DNA of 64,000 bases, from contig JAHBVH010000012.1 of assembly GCA_019637645.1 (NCBI GenBank), forward strand, positions 1 through 64,000, in the 5' to 3' direction. A program made the translations under genes and the position numbers. Under the pieces are notes generated by a model. The model did no database searches, had not been told where the DNA came from, and worked only from the letters and a program-made list of their open reading frames with translations. This document shows, in pieces, positions 58,847 through 64,000 of this stretch (position 1 is its first letter; each line of letters starts with the position of its first letter). Source of the DNA: Caldilineaceae bacterium. Lineage in GTDB: Bacteria > Chloroflexota > Anaerolineae > Caldilineales > Caldilineaceae.

Positions 58847-60232
58847 CTAAAGCGGATTTACAGTCGAGGGCAGGAGCGGGAAGAGGATGTTCAATAGGAG
58901 CGTAGCTTCATTATTGGCCCATACATCAGGGTAGGTCGTACGCAACGTGGCTAGGCTCCGATAGCTCAACAGCAGTTGCAAGAAGACCAAAGGCGGAAAA
59001 CCAGCGTTAGCATGATCACCATAGGTAGGGGGCCGCCAGGTCTCCACCGTGGTAAGTTTACCATCGGCCAGCTCTATGCGCAGCCCGCCGCGGTAGAAAT
59101 CCAGCTTGAGTTCACCGGTGTAGCCAGCCAAGGCCGAAGCCGCCAGCCGCTCTTCTAGCACAGGCGCAATCTGCCGAATAAACGCAGGCACATCAGGCAC
59201 ACGAATATACCAAGCATAGGGCGTCTCCCGCCGTGGGGCCAACTCTTCGCCCAGCAGATCATAGAGAGGATGGCTTGCCCCCAAGTTAAAGAGAATCTCG
59301 CTCATCGGTGGCGTATCAGGCTTGAGCAGAGGCAGCGCCAACCCATAGTCGCGCAGCAAGCGCAGCAGAACTGGCAGCGCCTTGGGTAGGCTGACTTGGG
59401 GATAGAGATAGAGATCACGCACATAGAGATCGCGATCACCCCGCCGCGCACTGACCGCCACATAGCCACAGACCGCCCCAGCTGTATCGACCACCATTTG
59501 TAGGCAAAGCCCCATCCCGACAGTCGCAATATCACGGCTCTGAATCGCCGGATCTTGCCAAAAGCCAATGAGATAGCGCCAATAGGTTTCTGTCGCTTCG
59601 TGCCAGAGCAAGCTGGTTTTCCGCCCCTGCCCATACAACGCCGTGAGGTGGGAGATGTCTTCAAAGGTGGCCGGGCGCAGGGCATAGGGTTCGGGTTCAT
59701 CCCCCTTTTTCTCGGGAATGAGCGACAGATAAGTCATGCGCCAGCCGCCCAAATTGAGCACATATTCATAGCCAAACTGTCGATAGAAATAGGGAATGCC
59801 GGTAATGCCCTGGAGCAAATGCCCTTCCGCCGCACTCCGTGCATGCAGCAGGGCAAAGATCTTACGCACCAACCCCCGGTTCCGATAGGTGGGGTCCGAG
59901 GCCACAAATTCGGGGCGACCCACACCAAAGGGAATCCCGGCATAGCTCCACTGGTGCCGCCAAAGGCAGGTACAAGCGACGATGGGGCGCTCTGGTTTGC
60001 TCGTATCTTCCACGACTCCCCACCCTGTCTCACCCCGATGGGGAAAATCGGGCCGATTCCCAATGTGGGGCTGGTCGGCCATGCGGATATTGAGGGGATC
60101 GTCGTCGCTACTCCGAAAAGCCGTCCCCAACAGCTGACCGATCTTATCCAGATCCGCTGGGGTGGACCAGCGGAGGATCAAGCCATCGCCCAAATCATGG
60201 ACGTCGGTCATGGTTGTCTGTTCAGTTGACAT
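58847..60232 (-). CDS. Eis-like GNAT acetyltransferase
   Basis: I chose the ATG at 60232 (MSTEQTTMTDVHDLG) with AAGGAG before it; the longer frame runs into a repeat. The 461-residue protein has an N-terminal GNAT fold (residues about 12-160) with the acetyl-CoA loop DPTYRNRGLVRKIFALLHAR and FYRQFGYEYV. A second GNAT-like half and a C-terminal SCP2-like domain (KLDFYRGGLRIELADGKL) complete the Eis-type layout. Eis proteins acetylate amines such as aminoglycosides or lysines; the substrate here is unknown. It lies 104 bp downstream of an RNA methyltransferase gene. Confidence 0.82.
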   Translation of the reverse strand: MSTEQTTMTDVHDLGDGLILRWSTPADLDKIGQLLGTAFRSSDDDPLNIRMADQPHIGNRPDFPHRGETGWGVVEDTSKPERPIVACTCLWRHQWSYAGIPFGVGRPEFVASDPTYRNRGLVRKIFALLHARSAAEGHLLQGITGIPYFYRQFGYEYVLNLGGWRMTYLSLIPEKKGDEPEPYALRPATFEDISHLTALYGQGRKTSLLWHEATETYWRYLIGFWQDPAIQSRDIATVGMGLCLQMVVDTAGAVCGYVAVSARRGDRDLYVRDLYLYPQVSLPKALPVLLRLLRDYGLALPLLKPDTPPMSEILFNLGASHPLYDLLGEELAPRRETPYAWYIRVPDVPAFIRQIAPVLEERLAASALAGYTGELKLDFYRGGLRIELADGKLTTVETWRPPTYGDHANAGFPPLVFLQLLLSYRSLATLRTTYPDVWANNEATLLLNILFPLLPSTVNPL

Positions 60233-60281
60233 AACTGTGAAATCTCCTTTTTGATATTGGTCGAAATTACGTACTTGGACA

Positions 60282-60314
60282 AGCCTTGGCAGGGTTTCCA
60301 ACCCTGTCAAGGCT
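60282..60314. repeat. Interspersed palindromic repeat, copy 4
   Basis: AGCCTTGGCAGGGTT (60282-60296), loop TCC and AACCCTGTCAAGGCT (60300-60314). Compared with copy 1 several bases have changed on both arms in a compensating way, so pairing is kept. Confidence 0.8.
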
Positions 60315-60336
60315 CTGGTCCTACCAACCAACTGCC

Positions 60337-61164
60337 TTAGACTTTGCCCCGCTGACGGCAAACTTCAAACAGAATGGCGGTGGCGGCACAGGCCAGGTTC
60401 AGCGACGAGGCTACCCCTTGCATGTGGATGTAAGTCAACGTGTCACACTGTTCTTTCAGCCAAGCACTCAAGCCCATGGTTTCATTGCCCAAGCAAAGAA
60501 TGGTCGGCCCGGTGAAATCACAAGCCGTCAGGGGCACTTCTCCTTTGGCGCTGGTGCCGATGATCTGCAATGCGGGCCAGGTGCGCCGACTTTCGGTAAA
60601 CCAGGTCGCGAGCGTTTCTGTGCTGGACAGCCGCGCCAAGGAAACCTGGAAGAAAGCCCCTGCCGTTGCCCGCACCGTCACAGGGTCGAAGGGATCGACC
60701 CCGTGACCAGTCAACACGAGTTGATCCACCCCAAAGGCATCGCACGAGCGCATGATACTGCCCAGATTGCCGGGGTTGCTGGGCCGATCGAGCAACACGA
60801 CCACTGATTTCTCTGTCAACACCACCGGAATATCATCGATGACCGGCATGTTCACAAGCGCCAGCACCTCGGATGTTTCCTCTTTATCGCTCAGCTCTGC
60901 CAAAAGTTCACGGGTAAATTCGAGGTGATAGGCACAGGGCACTTCCTGCAACACATCCTGGGCCCACCCCGAAAGGCGCGCTTCTGGGCTGTAGAGCAAT
61001 GCTTCGACTTGCCATTGGGGCGAACGGCGCAGTTGATTGATGGCGCGCACCCCTTCCACCAGAAACTGGCGATGCTGCCAACGTTTCTTGCGGTTGCGCT
61101 GAATGACTTCGGCACGCTGAAACCATTGATTTTTGGTGGTCACAGGAATGGTCTTGGTTTGCAT
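60337..61164 (-). CDS. TrmH/SpoU-family RNA 2'-O-methyltransferase
   Basis: I chose the ATG at 61164 (MQTKTIPVTT) with AAGGAT before it. The 275-residue protein has an N-terminal substrate-binding domain (QHRQFLVEGVRAINQLRR) and a SPOUT domain. The SPOUT motifs are DRPSNPGNLGSIMRSCDAFG near residue 125 (motif 1), TILCLGNETMGLS (motif 2) and MQGVASSLNLACAATAILFE (motif 3), which form the knotted SAM site. It methylates ribose in rRNA or tRNA. The next upstream gene, a GNAT acetyltransferase, ends eight bases away, so they form an operon. Confidence 0.9.
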   Translation of the reverse strand: MQTKTIPVTTKNQWFQRAEVIQRNRKKRWQHRQFLVEGVRAINQLRRSPQWQVEALLYSPEARLSGWAQDVLQEVPCAYHLEFTRELLAELSDKEETSEVLALVNMPVIDDIPVVLTEKSVVVLLDRPSNPGNLGSIMRSCDAFGVDQLVLTGHGVDPFDPVTVRATAGAFFQVSLARLSSTETLATWFTESRRTWPALQIIGTSAKGEVPLTACDFTGPTILCLGNETMGLSAWLKEQCDTLTYIHMQGVASSLNLACAATAILFEVCRQRGKV

Positions 61165-61172
61165 AACGATCC

Positions 61173-61724
61173 TTATTTCCCTAGCTGGTGTGGCAATTGA
61201 AACCATTCCTGGGCCAAGATGGCATAGAAATATTCATCCCACCACTGCGCTTCCCCGCGATAGATACACTGATGAAAATGACCCTCACGCCGCATGCCGA
61301 TCTTTTCCATCACGCCATACGACGCCGGATTCTCTGGTTGACAAGTAGCGATGATGCGGTGTAGCTGCAAAGTTTCAAAACCATAGCGTAAGAGCGCCAA
61401 GGCGGCTTCGCTGACATAGCCCCGGCGATGATAGGTTGGATGCAGCACCCAGCCGATCTCATAGGTGCGCGGGGCAAACCAGGGATGAAAGACTAGATGA
61501 CCAATGAGCTTGTTCTCAGCTTTCAGGAGCAGCGGATAGGCCGTGACTGCTTCGCCGGTGACATGGCGCCGCACAAAAGCCTGGGTCTGTTCAGCGCTCT
61601 GCACGCCTTCCCCCATATATTCCATAATAGTGGGCAGGGCAGTATAAGCCGCAACGGCAGGCCAATCACTTTCTTGAAAAGGGCGCATGAGCAAGCGCTC
61701 TGTCTCGATCAACAGGGTATTCAT
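61173..61724 (-). CDS. GNAT acetyltransferase, RimJ/RimL-like
   Basis: The 183-residue protein matches Acetyltransf_3: LIETERLLMRPFQESDW at the start, IGWVLHPTYHRRGYVSEA as the acetyl-CoA loop region near residue 102, and CQPENPASYGVMEKIGMRREG near residues 140-160. Enzymes of this type acetylate protein N-termini or small amines. Its start overlaps the stop of the upstream GNAT gene by four bases. Confidence 0.88.
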   Translation of the reverse strand: MNTLLIETERLLMRPFQESDWPAVAAYTALPTIMEYMGEGVQSAEQTQAFVRRHVTGEAVTAYPLLLKAENKLIGHLVFHPWFAPRTYEIGWVLHPTYHRRGYVSEAALALLRYGFETLQLHRIIATCQPENPASYGVMEKIGMRREGHFHQCIYRGEAQWWDEYFYAILAQEWFQLPHQLGK

Positions 61725-62200
61725 AGGGCTAGCCGCATCTCCAGTTCACCATCCTCCTCTTTGCCGGTGTGGACAAAACCCAACTTTTCATAAAACGCTA
61801 GGGGTCCCCCTTCTTCGGGCACATAGCTCAACAGCAGTTGCGTGGCATTGGGGCGTGTCCGCACATGTGCGATCAGCAGTTGAAGTGCTTGCCGACCAAA
61901 GCCCAACTTCTGATAGCGCGCATCGATCATAAAGCGCCAGAGATAGTAGACAGGCCCTTCTTCCCCGGCTGGTTCATCATGCAACATGAGAAAGCCAACC
62001 GGTGTTTCGTCGGCATAGATCGCACGATACCAGGCATGTTTGGAGAAAAGCGCCTGAGCCAGCGACACGGCATTATTCGCCACAAACTGTTCCTGGGCTG
62101 TCGCTACCTGTAGCCTTAGAATACTGCCGACCGTCTCCTCGGTGATCTCACGCAAGGTAACGGTGGCGTCACGTGTAATGGAAATTGTAGTTTCCGTCAT
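61721..62200 (-). CDS. GNAT acetyltransferase, spermidine acetyltransferase-like
   Basis: AGAGGAG precedes the ATG at 62200. The 159-residue protein has VTLREITEETVGSILRLQVA at the start, VYYLWRFMIDARYQKLGFGR as acetyl-CoA loop near residue 92, and PLAFYEKLGFVHTGKEEDGE at the end. It resembles BltD/PaiA-type polyamine acetyltransferases, but the substrate is not certain. It is first in a chain with the RimJ-like gene and the TrmH gene. Confidence 0.85.
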   Translation of the reverse strand: MTETTISITRDATVTLREITEETVGSILRLQVATAQEQFVANNAVSLAQALFSKHAWYRAIYADETPVGFLMLHDEPAGEEGPVYYLWRFMIDARYQKLGFGRQALQLLIAHVRTRPNATQLLLSYVPEEGGPLAFYEKLGFVHTGKEEDGELEMRLAL

Positions 62201-62260
62201 AAGATACTCCTCTCTTCTTCATTTTTATTCAACTTTTATGAGCAATCACAACAGGTGTTA

Positions 62261-62324
62261 CGAAGTTGGATAAGACTTGATAGGTTTTCCAAACCTCTCA
62301 GGTCTCTGGTCACGGCAAACTTCG
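62261..62324. repeat. Interspersed palindromic repeat, copy 5
   Basis: Outer CGAAGTT (62261-62267) and AACTTCG (62318-62324) enclose AGACTTGATAGGTTT, loop TCC and AAACCTCTCAGGTCT, which pair with mismatches. Confidence 0.75.
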
Positions 62325-62448
62325 CTTATATCCTTGCGCCAAATGCGTACCTAGCTACATCAGCACGATTTCTCGCTTGATTGTCAGCATTTACTAGAAA
62401 ATATCAGCCAATTGATAGACAAATGTCCTTTAGTCGTCCCACCGGGCC

Positions 62449-62680
62449 TGCTACAATACAGACAACGACGCCCAAGCCAGAAGAACCCTGCACTAACCCC
62501 TGATGTTGTGGTCACCGATGGCTGGGCCATGGCAAGGATACTACCCCACGAAACAGGTTTCTGGGACGGTTTCTAAACCATACGAAACCGCTGGGAGGCT
62601 GCCCATGTGACACTTCACCGGCACAGCACTTATAGCGACGACGGGCTGGTCTTGCCTGACTGGCCCGCCCGTCCCTTTTC
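62449..62680 (+). ncRNA. Candidate small RNA with own promoter and terminator
   Basis: An extended -10 box TGCTACAAT (62449-62457) predicts a start near 62464. About 200 bases later GACGGGC (62640-62646) and GCCCGTC (62667-62673) form a hairpin followed by CCTTTTC. The ends can pair (GACG/CGTC and GCCAG/CTGGC around a symmetric loop), giving a long closed structure a little like 6S RNA. The only open frame inside (35 codons from 62502) lacks a ribosome site. I cannot assign a known family. Confidence 0.35.
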
Positions 62681-62683
62681 TGT

Positions 62684-63439
62684 TCACGCCACTTTCTGCG
62701 CCTCGATCAGATATTTCATCGCGGTAAAGACCAAGGGTGCTCCTGCCGCGAGCTGTTCTTGCAAGGCCAGCAGTGCAGACAAATGCCTATCCACACTAAA
62801 CCCCGGCACCAACCACGGCACCGCCTTGAGATAGTACACAATCGCTCCCACATCGGTAAACGCTAACTGCCCCGCCCAATCCTGCACCGTGGTGATTGTC
62901 AGACCAGCTTCTTCTAAGTTCGCTAGATAAAACGCCGGTGTTGCTTCTGGCCAAGCGGGCTTTGCACCAAAGGCCGCGATCAGATCATAGGCGTAGAGAC
63001 CATGCACCTGTTGAGTTAGGAAAATGCCGCCTGGGGCCAATACGCGCGCCACTTCTGCCGCGGGAAAGGCATTGTGGCGATTGAGCACCCGATCAAAGGC
63101 ACCATCGACAAAGGGAAGGCGACTGTCATTCGATAGTTCCACCGTAAAAACCTGAACACCCAACGGTTCCAGCCGTTCGCGCGCCAGCTTGATATTGGGT
63201 GGATACTCTTCCGTCACCGCGACCTTGGGCGGCCAATGCGCGCGTAGATCGAGCAACCGTTCACCGCCGCCCGTGCCCAGATCCAGCAGCGCCGTGGTCC
63301 CTTGCAGCAAGGTCGCGGCCCGCTCTAGATACGACCACGGTTCGCGTTCTTCTAACATCCGCCCCTGTAGATAGGAAAAATCCCACCCACTGAAAGGATG
63401 CGCTTCTGCTTGTTTCCAGCATTGAATTAGATCATTCAT
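62684..63439 (-). CDS. Class I SAM-dependent methyltransferase
   Basis: The 251-residue protein has the SAM-binding motif [14 protein letters not shown] near residue 55, then [18 protein letters not shown] and [31 protein letters not shown] marks motif III. The N-terminus ([15 protein letters not shown]) recurs in a subgroup of small-molecule methyltransferases. The substrate is unknown. Its start overlaps the upstream ABC transporter gene by four bases, so the two are translationally coupled. Confidence 0.88.
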   Translation of the reverse strand: MNDLIQCWKQAEAHPFSGWDFSYLQGRMLEEREPWSYLERAATLLQGTTALLDLGTGGGERLLDLRAHWPPKVAVTEEYPPNIKLARERLEPLGVQVFTVELSNDSRLPFVDGAFDRVLNRHNAFPAAEVARVLAPGGIFLTQQVHGLYAYDLIAAFGAKPAWPEATPAFYLANLEEAGLTITTVQDWAGQLAFTDVGAIVYYLKAVPWLVPGFSVDRHLSALLALQEQLAAGAPLVFTAMKYLIEAQKVA

Positions 63440-64000
63440 AGATATGTCCTTTTACCTGCTTTCTCCTGCACTTCTGACTGCCAGAGGCGACGCATCTCTT
63501 CGCTACGCGCCAGGAGTTCATCCAATGTACCGACATCTGCCACACGCCCATTCTGGAGCAGAATAATCTGATCCGCCCGGCGTAGGGCTGGACGGCGATG
63601 CGAAACCACTAAACAAGTCATGGCCCTTTGTTGATCACTTGCTTGCTGCCACTGAAAAAGTCGTTCCCATAACGTCTGTTCGGTATTGACATCCAACGCA
63701 CTCGACAGATCATCCACCACAAGCAGCGATGCGCCTTGAGTCGCGTGCCCATCCAGCGTGCGGATAAACATACGCGCCGCGGCGGCGCGTTGGGCCTGCC
63801 CGCCGGAGAGACGGACCCCCTTCGGCCCGATCACGGTCGCCAATCCAGCGGGCATCGCCGCTAAGTCAGTTTCTAGCACAGCTTGGTGGATCGCACGCTG
63901 CACGTTGCCCTCCGCGTCCGGAAGCCCCAACAAGAGATTCTCTAGCAGCGACACACTCATGAGTTGCGGTGCTTGCGGCGTGTAGGCGCTCTGGGGTGGT
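63436..64000 (-). CDS. ABC exporter ATPase domain, C-terminal part (cut by window edge)
   Basis: The frame is open to the right edge; about 187 residues are visible. It starts within the Q-loop ([20 protein letters not shown]) and has the signature [19 protein letters not shown], Walker [13 protein letters not shown] and the switch His in [10 protein letters not shown]. The Walker B Glu is Asp (VVDDL), which can slow ATP hydrolysis. It matches the C-terminal end of an ABCB-type exporter or multidrug half-transporter. A coupled methyltransferase gene follows. Confidence 0.85.
   Translation of the reverse strand, partial: PPQSAYTPQAPQLMSVSLLENLLLGLPDAEGNVQRAIHQAVLETDLAAMPAGLATVIGPKGVRLSGGQAQRAAAARMFIRTLDGHATQGASLLVVDDLSSALDVNTEQTLWERLFQWQQASDQQRAMTCLVVSHRRPALRRADQIILLQNGRVADVGTLDELLARSEEMRRLWQSEVQEKAGKRTYL

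Noticed and set aside
62502..62609. 35-codon frame MLWSPMAGPWQGYY
   Set aside because: No ribosome site, and it lies inside the candidate structured RNA.

Overview
The window looks like a chromosomal segment of a Chloroflexota bacterium. This is an inference from gene content: a BTAD/NB-ARC regulator, GH116 and GH32 glycosidases, an MlrC-type M81 protein, a secreted beta-helix protein ending in the C-terminal tail KLYLPMVMR, a very short membrane-fusion protein suited to a single-membrane envelope, and several start codons only a few bases below a -10 box, which suggests leaderless mRNAs. I see no rRNA, tRNA or CRISPR array.

Layout. 1-10.7 kb holds general genes: an aldo/keto reductase cut by the left edge, two small membrane proteins, a NarL-type two-component pair, a DUF2891 protein, an AzlC-type exporter, a TetR regulator that shares an operator sequence with a DUF2214 gene, an AraC regulator, a DOT1-like methyltransferase, and PlsC beside a CdsA-like protein that lacks its catalytic residues. 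11.1-23.6 kb is a carbohydrate-use cluster on the + strand: a five-bladed-propeller glycosidase, a ProA-like aldehyde dehydrogenase, a Gfo/Idh/MocA oxidoreductase, a LacI regulator, a sugar ABC importer (binding protein and two permeases), a small membrane protein and a GH116 glucosidase. 23.6-24.3 kb holds remnants of mobile DNA: a 160-bp element with 20-bp inverted ends and a broken IS200-type transposase. 24.5-30.9 kb encodes an M81 protein with a G3E GTPase, a second GH32 enzyme, a tRNA-dihydrouridine synthase and a tandem universal stress protein.

The most unusual part is 33.2-50 kb, where eleven genes lie head to tail on the - strand. In transcription order they are: a BTAD/NB-ARC regulator, oligopeptide permeases DppB and DppC, a minimal HlyD-like protein, a C39-peptidase ABC exporter, a second ABC exporter, an SPFH protein, an unknown membrane-anchored protein, a fusion of a pentapeptide-repeat helix to a urea-binding (UrtA-type) domain, a pentapeptide-repeat lipoprotein, and an oligopeptide-binding lipoprotein. 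A paralogous binding protein faces the last one from the + strand. The gene set could cut and export a peptide and then bind and re-import it, under a SARP-type regulator. Three direct repeats at 11-bp spacing (consensus AACGTGG) precede dppB, and four related repeats with the same spacing precede an orphan response regulator at 52.5 kb whose phosphoacceptor Asp is Asn. Such spacing is typical of SARP binding sites.

50.7-57.1 kb holds a P-type-ATPase-like fragment, that response regulator and a 1416-residue secreted beta-helix protein with a Cys-rich insert. 57.3-64 kb holds a cupin, a Thr/Glu-repeat lipoprotein, an Eis-like acetyltransferase, a TrmH-type RNA methyltransferase, two GNAT acetyltransferases, a candidate small RNA, a methyltransferase and an ABC exporter cut by the right edge. 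A family of short palindromic repeats (core AGACCTGACAGGTTT and its complement) is scattered through intergenic DNA at 14.3, 52.8, 57.2, 60.3 and 62.3 kb.
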